DNA of 64,000 nt, from NCBI GenBank assembly GCA_902806575.1, contig CADCXD010000018.1:186001-250000 (forward strand). The letters run 5' to 3'. The notes beneath the pieces were generated by a model. It saw only the letters and a list, made by a program, of their open reading frames with translations. It had not been told where the DNA came from and ran no database searches. A program made the translations under genes and the position numbers. This document shows, piece after piece, positions 24,291 through 38,130 of this stretch; position 1 is the first letter of the stretch, and each line of letters starts with the position of its first letter. The DNA is from Jackrogersella multiformis (taxonomy: Eukaryota; Ascomycota; Sordariomycetes; Xylariales; Hypoxylaceae).

Positions 24291-27200
24291 TGTCATCTGG
24301 GGGATGTGATGGGCCGCCGCGGATCTATATTAAATCTGACTCATATGATCGACACATTCAGCCGGCAGATTTTCCCGCGTCAACTCTCCCCCCTCTCATT
24401 GGTGGCGGCGCGCAGTCTGGCGATCGACAACCTATGCAACTGGACACGTCCTACCAGCCAGTCTTTAAAAATAGCACCCGAGACCTGGCGTTTCTAGGTA
24501 ACGAGTCTGCGAGTGCTTCTCGAAAATCCAAAAAAAAAGAGAGAGCAACAAATATCTATCATACGGGATGGGTTATACGGGACCCGGTTAGCCTAAGCAA
24601 GATGGGGTCCAGTCGACATTGACTCGTGAAAGGACCTGGCTATCTCCTCGCGGCCTGGGCAGCGGCGATAGCGGTACCATACCCAGACTCTACGTACGTA
24701 TCTCATCTCTACACTAGCTTCTGAGAGTGCATGAGTGCATCGAGGCATGTGAAACCCCCAAAAACGGTGTTTGCATCGCTGTGGCGAAAGCAAGTGCATG
24801 AATGCATATCTACATATACCTCTACATATCCATGCTCACCCGCGCTTTACGCGTCTCGTCACGGCCGCGATGTGCAGTGGCGATGGATGGCGTAAAACGT
24901 CGGTGGCCAACGAGTCGTTGCCCCATGAAGATGCTCTGAGACAAGGCAAGGCAAACCAACCCAGGGCGCACCGCGACAACGACGTAGTGCTACTCTCTAG
25001 GCACCTCAGTCGATCCCGCGGTAGTTGGAAATGGCCGGCTGCAGCAGCGTCGGGCGAGACGTGCCAACACTCGTATGAGAAGTTGCGCCATTATGCTCTA
25101 CCATGGGCCTGACACCTACCCGGACTTGTATTTCCTCGCAGCCAGGCCAGCCATGGACGGTTGTTTGCCAGATGGATGGATATATATGCCTGGAGAGTAG
25201 ATGCCTAGCTGGCTCGCTAGCGATACCGGAAGGAAGAGGAAGAGAGAGGGGCCTTGGAGATTCATATGTATGGACACGCCCTCGGTAGGTCATCGAGCCG
25301 AAGTTCGACTCGACTGACTGACTATCTGAAGCGCCCCAACTTGGGGAAAAAGACGTCACTGCCGAAAGTCTCTTCATGGTTACCTCGAAATCCGGGTTGG
25401 GGATCCATCCGTCAACCGTGGTAGGAAGAGTCGATTTAAACATGAAACATTACCATCAGCCACGGTTCCAAAACAACAGGACAAGAGAAGACCAGAAAGG
25501 ATGATGGCTTGTAGCAGTAAGTCGTGAATGGCCAGCCTCTAGGAACATTGTCCGAATGCTGTGGCACCCTCGAGGTGTTGCCATATCGGATGACGCTGCG
25601 TTTCACCGGTTGACGGCAACCCCTCGGCCTCTACGATGATTCGGCCGGCCGGATGGTTGATGAGATTGGGTTTGAGATCTCCAGATCAAGCTCATCTACC
25701 ACCTAGGTGTGAAGAACCATCCTACGTAAACGGTAGCCTGCCTTCGCACGTAGGTCTCGTGGCTTAGATGTGGTAGTGGGTAGGCCTCAAATGAGGCCCC
25801 CTGACTTGCATATTACTAGTGCCAAAACCTCCCAGCCGGAAACCAGGCCTCGCCGCCCGCGCTGCTATAAATGTCTCTGTATACGTTGCGTCATAGAGGA
25901 ATAGCTGTATACTGCAGCTGTAGGTTTTATCTCGAAACAGGGCAAGCGGCATGTGTTTTCTTGAAATTTTAAGATTAGAGACGGCTTGTTCGTTATGAGA
26001 TATTATGCTATCTCTGTCTCTCTTTCTCTCTGTCTGTGCTTCTCTGCTTGGGTAGGCAAGAGGGTTATCTGAGCAAGTATGTAGGCATGCATCAATAATT
26101 AGACAATTGTGGGTTATCTGCCCTGCAAGAGCGGGTAAACAAGGATCTGGGGATCTCCCGCTCTGTCGTGCCATGCAGAAGCAACGGGCGAGCAGGCAGG
26201 TCATGGCATGGGCAGTCTGAGCGCCCTCAGTGGGCCGGGAGCTTTGATAGATAGATCGTGGAGTGCACTCCTTGGAGAGAATCTGCCGAGGGAGGGCAGG
26301 CCTATGGGGGGCCGGGTTGTGGCATTGCCGCCTATCTCCCCGGGCGGGACGGATTTCATGGCTGTGCTGTTAGACGTCGAAGGGGGAAGGGGGAGGGGCT
26401 TACGCTCGAGGAGCCTTTGCCTCGCTTGGATCGGTCGATTACCTTAGGGCAGACGCGAGTGTGGGGTCGGCGCAAGCCACATACTATATACATACATAGT
26501 ACACTAACTAGTATAACACGAGGAACACGAGGGAGATAAGGATTAGGCAGGCTAAGTCTCGAAGAGAGGGATGCGACGCGAGGAGACGCGATTGCTATGC
26601 CCGAATTGTATCCTGTTACTATATTCCTGTCAGCCTGTTTATGCTTGGCGGGAGAGGAAGAAAGGTGTGGCGGATGGATGGTGGCACTAGGTATACCTAC
26701 TGGGAACTGTGTAGGCACTAACCAAACAGGTTCTAGTGTAGCAGAGGCCTGAGGTAGGGGAGGGGGCCACCCTTGTGGGCAGTTGGGATGGATACATGGA
26801 TAGGATCGTGGGCGTGGGCGTGGGCGGCTTGGGCGGTTGCATTTAAGGTAGAGTGGAGATAGACAGGCGCCAAGACGGATCATGATTTGCAGATGGTCTG
26901 TGGGTTCCGGCTCCAGGCTTAGACTTCAAGTGTCAGCTGGTTGGCCGACGAGACCTCATCTCATAGCTCTGACCAATGGCCAAAGATACTTCACTCCATA
27001 AGCTCCCTCCCCCCTAAAGGTACAACAGAGGGAGCTCATTCTCAGCATTAACCACCCCCCTTAACCTAGCCTAATGCTCCTCTTTGTGCTCCCCTCCTCT
27101 ACATACTTACCTAGGGTAGTATACTCTCGATCTTGCTAGAACTTCTTCGCTTCACACCATCTTCTCGCCTAGTATACTAAGTATACCGGTTTCCCCAGAC

Positions 27201-30200
27201 ACTTTGGGTCTCTATAGCGGGCCTGTTTGCTCATATATCAGGTTGTTCCCCACCGGTCACATGAAGGATTATAGAAACTGGAGATTCTAGTCCCTTTTTT
27301 CTTTCTTCCTTTTCTATACTATCTATACTATAATATGATAGCCGCTATCTATCTAGAAAGTCTAGCTCCCGCTCGCTATCTTCCTTCGATAGCAAATAGG
27401 TATAGCGAGGTCGTAGGCGAGACTGAAGCCGTCAGGTGAGGGGTAATCCCGTGGGAGTCGACTCTAGTTCTCGAGGCGGAACATCTATTCCCGGTAGCCC
27501 TTTGGCTGACTAGCACCGGGGATAAGAGGGCTTTAAGCTGAGCTCTTATTACGCTGTATACGTTTTAGGTATGTATTGTACGCTGCTCGTCCAGGGCGGA
27601 GCTGTGTATTTGCAGCTCGAGACATTGGGAGGGACAGTTTGCCTGGGATTATAACGACGGCCTCATATCAGTAAGATTCGCACATGACGTGACTTCGACC
27701 GTGAAGAATATCGATCAGCCCATTTTACGACGTCCCCGGCTTGTAAATGCTAAATTCCTCGCTTCCCGTTGGTTCCGCTTCTTCATGCTCGCCGAGACCT
27801 TGCGTCCAAGCCTCTTTTGTTATAGTCCGCATTTGTCTTTACCGCGGCCTGAATTCTTCAGCTGTGGCGCACTTCCGCATATGCTATATATGATATGCAA
27901 GGATCATATCCAGCGGGGCCAATCATGACAGGTTTCGACATGTGTCGGCCATGATGGGAGCCGGTCAGCGTCTGGAGACCGGCTCGCCTGGTCATTGGCC
28001 ACGATGCTTAATGACGCTCTCCGGTACCATCTCACAGCTTTCGATGGGTCCTCTGGCATATCGTGAAACGTTGACATGTTGATTTGTTTCTTCAACAGGA
28101 CTCCTGACGGTCGCTCCCTTGATGCCATGTGAGCTTGTGTGATATTTGTGAGCTCATCGCCGTCTAGGCTGTCGTAGCTCCCCGCGCCTAAGATGGCCTT
28201 GGTGCGTCGGCAATCGTGTACGCATCTGTCATCATGGCATGGCTAGATCCGTGATCGCTACTGCGTCCTGCTAGTCCCCTGTTGCAAACAACAAAAAAGA
28301 CGATCGGCCTTCTGATAGTGGGAATCTAGCAGAGCGACCCGTGACAGTTGGGGGGGGGGAGAAAGAGGCTGGCAGGCTGGTATCCGGCGCGAAGTGGAGC
28401 TCCTGCAGGTCGACGAATAGGTAAAGATACATGTACCTAGACCTTGGCTGCAGCATCGTGCAGGAGAGAAAATAGACGGCGTAAGGCATCGTCCTACCTA
28501 ACCGTTTTAGTTAGTACTATAGGTAACATATCACGAACTTTGTGTTCGCAAATTTCCCGTATGATAGTGTACGAAGGCCACTTTACACGAGATCTAGTTT
28601 CCCATGTGGAGAGGAACCGTACCTAGGTAGGTATTCGGGCGTCAATGGATATGTCTTGTGTACTCGAATCTACGGTTACAGATGAAAATGAGGTAGGTAC
28701 GTAAAGTTGGGTGCTAGTCCCATAGGTTACTCAAGTGTCCTGTCTTACAGGAATATAGGAATCAGTAGGTGGTATACAAACTATACGTGCATTGATTCTC
28801 CTTGGTGTCCACGCGATAGCAGAGACGATGACGCTTAGAAGATCACTAGACTAAAATCTAAGCGACGGGTCTAACACCTCTAGTAGCCAGCTAGGCTAGT
28901 TGATAGTTAATAGTTAGGCGGGATGAAGAGCTCAAGATCTAGAATCTGTAATTAGGATAGCGCACTAGTTACGGTCTATTAAAACGAGGTCTAGAAAATA
29001 GGAAAATCGGTGTGGATAGTGTCCATTAGGAGGAGATGGTGCGGTTTACATCATATAAGTGTCAACCGTGAAGTTTAATATCGTGACATCGTGACATCGG
29101 TGTGGGAGAAGCTGCCCCTGACCGTAGGTATTTACTACTACGTGACATTTATCAGTAGATACCTCATATATCATCGTATTCCTCGAGACGGGATGGGGAA
29201 TAGCAGCTGCTTCGTTATACTCTTAAACCTACCTCTATATCAGATGCCGGGCGGCCTAGCTTCACTGCAGTCAATAGTCACGACTACGCCGTTTATCTAT
29301 TATCTGTTGTGGCACGCCCGAGAAGAGCATCGAGAGCTGGTCAGGTTCGTTGCGGTCACCGAGGTGTGGCGTACATCAAGCCAATTACGACTCTCCTGCG
29401 ATGACTCCGGAGTATGTCGGGATGATGATTGGACTGGCAGATCCAGACCGGGCTGGTGCTAGCTACTTACGTGCTTTAAGTTGAAACCGAACTACACGTC
29501 TTCGCTTCTCGATATCTATCTCGATGAGTAGAGCCGTTCCACCGCGTAGCTATCGACTATCTAGCCGCCTAGACATTCTAAGTATCTCTTGATTCTTTAT
29601 AGTGAAGTCATATCTCGATCTGGTCATGTGAAGAGGTAAGGGTTTCCGAAGCGGGGCGGCGATGCATACCTATTTGCGATTCTCGGATGAAGTGGGACTT
29701 TGATATGAGTCAACTGCCCCCTAGAACATCGAGCGGATACACGGGTCTAGCATCTACGCTACTATCTAGCATGTGCTGGGAGTAGCAGGAATTCTGCCGC
29801 GCGGAACGGGTTTTATGAGCAAGTGCTGACGAAATATTACGTGGTTCGGCGGACCGTGGAAGAACCCTTAGAAGTTAGTCGAAAGAACAGCCACCTGCTG
29901 TGTCTTGACGTTTGAGGTATACTATGTTACTTTTTTTAGGCATTGAGGTAGTAATGATGCAGTTAGACCTACATTTCTGCCTCAACCTACACATCTCCTA
30001 TGTATGTATCGGCGACAGCCTTGCAGCCGGCAGCTGAGATATCATGGCTATTATTAGGCATTCTCGATATATGTGTCCTGTTCGATGAAACGGTATATGT
30101 TAATAGGAGTAAGGCATCTACTTACGAGCTAACATGGTTCTCTAATTAGCTATACCTTACTAGCTATATTCCTCGCCGGTGATAGAGAACATGATTTGAT

Positions 30201-31468
30201 ACTCTTTGGAACACAACATATGGAGAAGTCCAGCAGATATGCTGCTTTGCTGACACTTCTATCTGCTTCCTAGGTAGGTAGGTAGGTAGGATGCCGTAAG
30301 CCGATCTTACACGGTTGGGAAGCCTACATATGCTGGGCCAATGTTGGTAGGTAGCTCAAAACCCTTTATGCATGAGGCCATGCAGGTAAGAAATAGGGAA
30401 GCGGAATGAAGGAAGCTCGGGGATAATAACCAAAAGTTATCTACCCAGGTACCTAACCTAGCCTAAGCAAAATGTAGCAGCTCGACGCGCACGCAGCTTA
30501 CATGATGATGAAAATAATGATGATTTTCGCGTCTTGACGGCATGTTCATTTTGTCTTGTTATCATCAGGATCATGTTGGGATAATAGAGACGGCGGAGCA
30601 TATACCTCTTTAGCCATGCTGCCTCCGGATAGCCAGTCAGTCTCGTCTCGTCTCGTCTCACCTGCCTACCACTCATTAGCTATGCGTATGCGTAATGCTT
30701 TAGGTACTCGTAACCAAATATTAGATACTAGGTAAATATTAGGTAAATACCAACATACATATCCATATGGATCTATCTGGAGACATCACAAGCAATCGCC
30801 TATCGCTAACTTATAACCAACTTACCTTTTCTACCTGTCTATACTCGGCAAGCATTTATTATTGTTATTGATGCTTCTGATATTCTACGGCCACCAACCC
30901 GCATATTGAGATTCATCCCTTTCCATTTTGCAGATTATTAGTTTTCAATATCCAACGAACCGCAAAGTCATTAGCAACTAAGCCTGAGACTGGTGAGACT
31001 CTGCATTGTCCTCGTGTACACTCGAAACCTATCTAGGGTCGATCAGGATGCGCGGGCGATTGTCCGGATGCTTGCTCCACAATCCCCAGCAGGGAGTTCC
31101 GCAAGAGGTAATTTCGTGGGTGTTTATAAAAGAAGACTAAAACCGGTGGACATTTAATTGTTGTTTAAAGAGAGCCGGGTAGAAAGAGAAGCGCCGAGAG
31201 AAAAATAAACATATCGGGAACTGCGGCTTATGGTATTTCCCCCCTTCCTCCTTCTCTCTTCTCTCTTTCACTGGAGCGCAACGTTGAAAACTTTAGAAAC
31301 CTTGTCGACAACCTTGGAACTGATTTAAAATAAAATAAAATAAAAAAAGTCAATATAAAGCTGGTACTAGGCAGCTAGGGCAGTTAGGTAAATTCTATTT
31401 TTCTACTCATGGATGCATGTGGTTCACGACCGTTTCCACCTTCCACAACGATCAATTAATTGAAAAAG

Positions 31469-31492
31469 CCCTGGAGCCCTGGAGCCCTGGAG
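31469..31492. repeat. Tandem CCCTGGAG x3
   Basis: Three perfect copies of an 8-base unit. Confidence 0.8.
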
Positions 31493-32455
31493 TAATGGAG
31501 CCTCCCGGCCTTGAAACATTCGGCCGGGTCAAATCTTCCCGTTACTCCACCGATGCGCCGATTGAACTAACCTTGAAGCTAGGTGACTGTACCTAATTAT
31601 GTACTAGTCTCCATGTAACGTAATGAAATACTAAAATACTTTCAGATGGGAACAAAAAGTTCCTTAAATATACCAAGGTAGTAATTACCTAAAAGGTAGC
31701 CTTAGAGATACTATGTACATGTAGCCATTTTCGATACGTTTGTACTACCTAGCGTATAGCAATAATGCGCGATCTGTTGTAGTATTATTATGCCGAATGC
31801 GATGCCGTACCGCACGTATAAAATCCCATTGTTTCTCCCATTTAACCCAGAGCAACGAGCGTCCTTAATAAAAGCACGGCTTAAAATTTTATCACAAGGC
31901 TGTATGTGTTACAAAGCCGTACCAAGGTAGAGTTTTATTAAATGTGAGTATTATTACATCGTAGGGCATTAGGTATTCTTAACAGGTTACCCTAGGTAGG
32001 TATTTAAAGTTATATCCTACCCGACGAACTGGGCAACCAAACTGCAACATCGTGGCCACATACCTAGGTACCTGGATAGGTATTGGGGGTCCGGCAAGCT
32101 TTTTACTATCCATTCCCAAATACCTATACCGATGCCAATTCGTTGCCAGCTCTTTTCAGCTCTTTCGTCTTCTGGTTTATACGGGGATGCCGGCGGCAAT
32201 ACCAAGGACATCAACCTTCGTCGGCGACTTACCCTCAAAACTTCTTATAGCTCATACGAGGGAGTAAATGTACATACATTAGGTAGTTGACAGATTATTT
32301 TAATGTTCTAATGTAGGTAGGTACCTTAAGTAGGTAGGTATCATAAATACAATAATAAAATAAGCAGCACGCTATTGCGAAGCTTATCCCACTCGGGTAA
32401 CTTCACCCACGCTCTTGTGCTACCATATCATATCAGCATGTATATATTTAGGTAC

Positions 32456-32515
32456 TACATACATACATAGGTATGTATGTACATACATACATAGGTAAGT
32501 ACTCAGTATGTATGT
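32456..32515. repeat. Tandem hairpin array of ACATACATAC / GTATGTATGT
   Basis: Perfect 11-bp arms at 32456-32466 and 32471-32481 flank a 4-base loop. A second ACATACATAC at 32481-32490 pairs with GTATGTATGT at 32506-32515. An imperfect AvrII palindrome follows at about 32527-32544. Confidence 0.8.
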
Positions 32516-35500
32516 ACCTATACCGTTACCTACCTAGGTAAGTAGGCATATATAATATGTAGCTAGTACTTGGCTATGATTCATCCGCAACGGCCAGTCA
32601 TATTCCTGATTCACAGTTTAATCCAAAGTCCGAATCACATCATCGTCTTAAAGCTAGAACCTCCAAGTTGCGATCCAACGACCTCGGGTAGAATTCCACA
32701 GTGTCAGTTATGTTTCCATCGATATTGTCCCTTCTTGAGCAACTGGCAAACAAGCCTTCAAGCATACATATGTAAGGCTGAGCATGACTCCGGCTAGTTG
32801 CCAATACGAAGGAACGAACATACGGGCTGACTGGTCAACTCTCGTGATTGATGATAAGGGAGAGAGAACCGAGCCTCACCGGGGTTAATCAAGTTCAGAA
32901 ATTACCATTAATTACCTAGAGGTACCTACATATGCAGGTAGGTATCATTATTTTAAACCACCTCCTAAGTACCTACTTTAGGTAGACTATACTCCTTCGC
33001 GAAACCGATTATTGCCACGCACCTGAAGTTCTAGAGGCATTTAGCGATGAACTATGCGTTCTGTCTATCCATTTATTCCATCCCTAGCAACCTCTCTACT
33101 CTTTAAGAATAATTCTCATTTGCTCATGCCCCGTCTGCCTAGTTGCCTAGCTGTTCATGACAAGGATACCCCCTTGGTAAGGCGTCCCCCCGTTCATACG
33201 CCCTTACCCTTGTCTGCGTCTGGGCTTGCACAACCCCGGTCCACTTCTGCTTCTTTCCCCCCCTGCTCCCTGGCAGGGGCCCTTGACTTCTTCGGCCACT
33301 CTCTTCGGCGTTGCTGATTACTGTTATTCATCGTCATTCGCCTTTTACTTTCGTCCCCATTGATTTAAGGTCGCATTTTGTTACTTTCTTGCTGCTTGCT
33401 ACTTGCTGCGCGCTTTCCGACTATCTTATCCCGTCTATTTCTCATCATCTAAAATACCCAATAATACCTGGATCGCGGGCTCTTTAAAAAAAAAAAAAAA
33501 AAGATAAACCCGTATCTGGCCTATCCAGCACTTGCATACCCGCTCTTGCGTTTGCGTTTGAGCTTTAATCCGCATTATACTTACATACCTACCTGGGTAG
33601 CATACATATACATATACATATCGACTCACATTAAACACGCATGCCGCTATACTGCTTCGCGTCCTTTTTCTCTCCATGACCGTTGCAACGTGCAAATGCA
33701 TGGAAATATAGTTCACATTCTAGTTTACACCCTCCCACGCAACGTACTACCGTACATCACCGTTCATGTCAAAAACTTCTATTAGCTTTCGCTTCATAGA
33801 AATAAAACCCGAAACCCCCTAGCGCCACCTGCCGACGAAAGCTAAGAAGCGCCTCCCCCAGCTCTAAAAGGCAAATAGTCGTCGGCTCTACCTACTTAGG
33901 TACCTAGTCAGCTACTATTATATTTTAAGTCCTGGACCGAAAAGGTAGTCCGGCAAAGCAGGACACCACTTGGGCAACCTGGGCTTGGCTACCCGTCGAT
34001 CCACCCATCCATCTCTTTCGCACAGGTGCCGCGCTCCATCCAGTCGTTATCAACTTCTGTTTGTACATACTGCTGCCATCCGCTGCCACACCACACACCC
34101 CAGATTCTAACTCGCAGCCTGCCCTGTACGTGCCTATCATTGCGGTTTGTGATAGTCTCGGAGAACAACCTTGGAACTTGACGACATCTGAAACTTGGAA
34201 GAAGAGAGCATTACTATTACTACTATTATTATTATTATTATCATTGCTTCAATATCAAGTATCGCGAGCCTTGTGCGAGTTGACGGATTATCCTAACGCG
34301 CCCTGTTAATATCTGCCTGGTCAGCCTTGGAGCACGCACTTCTCTGACTAACACACACGCATACATACAACGTACATACCTACCCCTCTGACAAGAGAGC
34401 TAGAGAGGTCAAATTCTTCACCCCCCTCCTCCCTTCTAACATTGGTAAACTATTACGAGAGCCTTGCGGACTTTATGAAGGGGGCAACCTTTTTCGGAGC
34501 AAGAGAGGCGAAACACCAGGGCAGCAGCTGAACAGGACAGGACCCGACAAACAGAACCCGGAACTAAACTATTAACTGCCTGCCTACCTTGGGTACCTAG
34601 GTATCTCTATCTATCAGACGAAAAAGACAAGGGAATCAAAATCGATAATGGGAAAAATACGAAGGAAGAGTATTTCGATTTGATATTCTTATCCTTATTC
34701 TGTTTTCGTTGCGCAAACACACATCTCGTTTGAATTATCAAAACTCGACATCGAATTTACATATTACTGGGGAAGAAAAGACCAAAAAAGGATCACACTC
34801 GAGATCAATCGCTTACATATCATTCGTCGGCGGCAGCTCACTTGGAACACTTAACACAGTACCTAGGTACCTACCTAAAGCAATTACAATCTCTTGGTAG
34901 GTAGTACCGAACTAGGTACCTGTGGTCCCCGGTTATAAGTACATCATACATGCGCTACATACCTTACATACCTTACATCTTACATCTATACTTAACATCC
35001 ATACCTACATACATAACCTTCCTAGGTTCTAGGTAACCTACCACCTAGCATACATACTGCGCTACCTACATACCTACATAACCGTACGGGTACACTACAT
35101 ACATACATTTACATACCCAGGTGGTGGTGATCAACCCTCATCGACCCTTACCCCTCGAACCCTCCCCCTCCCACCTCCCACCTCCCATCTGCCTGTGCTT
35201 GCCTGCCTTGCCTAGGTGGCCCCCCTCGATTCCCGATACGAATACTTGGAAACTTAGGAACTTAGAACTTGGTAACTTGGGAACCCTGGGAAACCTTAGG
35301 AACTTGGGTTTGCGCCAATCTACCAACCACATGCAAGAGTAATCCTGCATCGTCCCCCTCGAGGCAAGCACACTTTGCCATCTTTTCCAAGATCTACTAC
35401 CCTCGACCTTTTTCGCGCGCGCGTCATTCACCCATTCCTCCGCCCTCTTTTTTCTAGTCCAACTATATCAAGACACGTCGCTCTGCAGGCACAGCTTTCT

Positions 35501-35551
35501 CCACGTCTCTTTCGCCGCCTGACGTGCAACATCGCATCGTCGCCCGCACGA

Positions 35552-38130
35552 ATGTATTCCACCCAGCCTAACGGCGCTGAGGGTGCGACCATCAATCCCG
35601 CAACTATCAACCCTGCCGCTTTGAATTCTGGTGAGTACTTCTTTTTATATCTTTGGTCTGTTGTCTATTGGTCTTTGGTCTCTCTTTTTTTGCGTCGCGC
35701 ATTTAATCCAAGCCTCTCCTTTCCTCCTCCTCGACCAGCCTCCTCTTTTATGCGCCGCTTGCGCTTTGCCTTAAACCGCCATGTCCGCTTGCTCGAAAGC
35801 TTGAGCTCAAAAGCTTGTCCCCTACCCGCCCTCTTATACAATCCTCCACCTCTCCCTGCTGCTGCTGCTGCTGCTGCCGATGATCGTCATCGTCATCGTC
35901 ATCGTCATTTATCCGCCGCCTCCACTTACGCCCTAGTCCTATCAAGCACAACACAGAACGAGAACGACGCGACTGTGGTTGGAACAAACGATCTCTTCTG
36001 TTTGTGCGCGATGGCTTACGCACGGCGCATCACCATCCATACTATGCCCTGTCTAGTTTAACTGTCGCCTTGCCGTCTGGTTGCCGATTGCTAATCTAAC
36101 GCCTCTCCACTGCGTAGAGCTACTAAACCCGACCTCCCGAGGAATCAAGCGAAGCCGTTCTCCGGACACTTACCACGACGCGCCGACGTCTGAGACTCCC
36201 GGAGATGATGGTAAGCCGCCCTCCCAGTGTCGCCTTGTGTACCTGTCTGGCCATGGTTACCGTTGCGCGCATCGTGGTTATGTTACATCATGTTGTCGTG
36301 CAACAGGCCGCCGCAGTTAGCAAGGAAGTATCTACTAATCCCTCTCGTCCTATCGTAGGTGAAAAGCAGCCCAGAAAGCGTGGCCGACCGATGAAATCAC
36401 GAATTCCTGGTGACCTTATAGAAGCACCGAATCAGACACCGATTCCTCCCCCTCCACCACCCACCCAAATGTCGCAGTCCATACCGCCGCACACCCCCCA
36501 GACCCAAAATGCCTCGCTACCCGGTCAGCCTGGCAACTATACCCCGGCTCAGGTCTCGCCTCCACCGAAGTCCACGCCCACCAAGACGACCCTGAAGGCA
36601 TTGCCGACTGTGCGCGACCATACCACCGACCAGCTTGGCCCCGGTGGCGATGAATATCTACCGCGCGAGATCGACGAGTCTGGCGAGAAGAAGGTTATGC
36701 CCAACGGCCAGCTGCTAGGGGGCCGTGAGTATCGATGCCGAACTTTCCTCGTCCCAAACCGAGGTGACAAATTATTCATGCTGGCAACAGAATGTGCTCG
36801 GGTGCTGGGTTATAGAGATTCATACCTGTTATTCAACAAGAATAGGTCGCTGTTCAAGATCATTGCGAACCAAATAGAGAAGGACGATCTGGTTTCCCAG
36901 GAGATACTTCCGTTCTCATACAGATCGCGGCAGATAGCTATTGTCACGGCGAGGTCGATGTTTAGACAGTTTGGAAGCAGGGTCATAGTGAACGGACGGA
37001 GAGTGCGAGATGATTATTGGGAGCAGAAGGCGAGGAAGCAGGGCTTCACGGAAGCGGACCTCGCGGGGGAGAAGCGCCCCGGCGCGTCTAAAGCCAGAGA
37101 AGCAGCAGCTGAGGCTAACAATAGCATGGCGCCACTACCAGGAGGGCCTCACGGTGAGATTGTCTATGCAAATACTCCGCAGTTCGGTGGTGCTCCGCAA
37201 CCGCTTGTTCAACCAGGTATGATGGGACCGCCAGGAAGCTCGACCAGAATGCCCATGATAACAGTAGGACCAGATCTGAATGATACGAGGACTCGAGACT
37301 ACAGCAATTTCATCAAGGGCCCTCGACAGGAGATCTCCGGCCCGGCCTACCAGGACAGGACACAGTCCAGCCCCATGTCGGAGATACACCAGCAGGCACA
37401 CCACGCTGCCGAGTTCAACCGAACCGTCAACCAGCAGCGCGAGATGCGGACCGACTACATGCAGAACTTATGGCGGAGACCGCACGAGCAGCCGCCCACC
37501 ACTCAACCTGTTACTACCGAGTCTTCTCTCCCCACCACGCGTCCCGGCCAGTCGCCCCATACCGCCCCGGCTAGCATGCACACGTCCGGCATCGTACCAA
37601 ATCAGAGCCCGCAGATGATGATGACTGCGCCGCCTTACTCGCAGTCGATCCACTCTCAGCAGCCGATGAACCAAACCCCGATGCGGGGGGTACCTCAACC
37701 GTCTTCGCAGAAGCAGTCGAGACCCTCCAACATTCAACCTGGAGCCTCTAGCAACATGCCTCAAGGCACGCCGGCGTATAACTACGGCTCTTCGAACCAG
37801 ATGTGGGGACCTCAGACACCGCAGACTCCCCAGCATTATCCCGGGTATACAACGCAGTCGCAGGCTTCGCCGCACCCTCAGCAGTCACCGGCTCCTCAGC
37901 TACGTCATTCGGGAGGCACTCCCCAGATGCAGCCGAGTACCATGCAATACCACGGGATGCCAAACCTAAGTCAGAGCTATGCCAATCCCGGGCAAGGAAT
38001 GTATCCTCCGGAGCAGACGCCCAGGCAGTTTATGCCTCAGAATCCTGGACCGGGACCAGCCGTATCCTCCGCTTGGAATAACCCGCAGACATCAGCTGGT
38101 GGAACCTGGTGGACTAACCAGCCTCAGTAA
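35552..38130 (+). CDS. rsc7: RSC/SWI-SNF chromatin-remodelling subunit Rsc7 (Swp82/Npl6 family)
   Basis: Subunit of an RSC or SWI/SNF ATP-dependent remodeller. Three exons, 35552-35630, 36118-36210 and 36359-38130, give 647 aa. Intron 1 is unusually long (487 nt, GTGAGT, branch CTAATCTAAC, GTAG); intron 2 is 148 nt (GTAAGC, branch TACTAAT). The start is the only ATG in the first exon frame, giving MYSTQPNGAEG and then NPAALNS, ELLNPTSRGIKRSRSPD. A KRGRPMK AT-hook-like motif sits at residues 64-70, followed by a Pro/Thr-rich linker. The family core is at about 180-298: REYRCRTFLVPNRGDKLFML, ECARVLGYRDSYLLFNKNRS, EILPFSYRSRQIAIVTARSM, FRQFGSRVIVNGRRVRDDYW. The C-terminal 350 residues are Gln/Pro/Ser/Met-rich and probably disordered. 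RSC versus SWI/SNF membership cannot be decided from the sequence alone. Confidence 0.94.
35856..35908. repeat. (CTG)n and (CGTCAT)4 repeats inside rsc7 intron 1
   Basis: About seven CTG triplets at 35856-35877 are followed by four perfect CGTCAT hexamers at 35885-35908. Both lie within the first intron as modelled. Confidence 0.85.

Larger units (their letters stand above)
23532..35551. other. 12-kb gene-poor spacer between DIS3 and RSC7
   Basis: DIS3 and RSC7 are divergent, so both promoters lie here. I see no convincing gene. The stretch contains CATA/CATC repeats at 24258-24290, a GTCTC run at 30641-30659, AAAAT at 31327-31345, three CCCTGGAG copies at 31469-31492, a hairpin array at 32456-32515, an A16 tract near 33486 and an ATT run at 34212-34242. 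AvrII-type motifs recur (28620, 30271, 31991, 32061, 34861). ATG-started frames at 27904-28128 (-) and 26356-26883 (-) have no recognised domain or splice context. The last 700 bp before the RSC7 ATG is pyrimidine-rich and probably its 5' leader. Confidence 0.5.

Noticed and set aside
25300..25315. GTTCGACTCG, another B-box-like match
   Set aside because: The 80 bases upstream do not fold as a tRNA.
26356..26883. ATG-started 175-codon frame on the minus strand
   Set aside because: Low-complexity Pro/Arg/Ser composition tracking GGGCGTGGGC-like DNA; no domain, no splice context.
29091..29462. 123-codon frame on the plus strand
   Set aside because: Begins with GTG, no recognised domain, isolated in the spacer.
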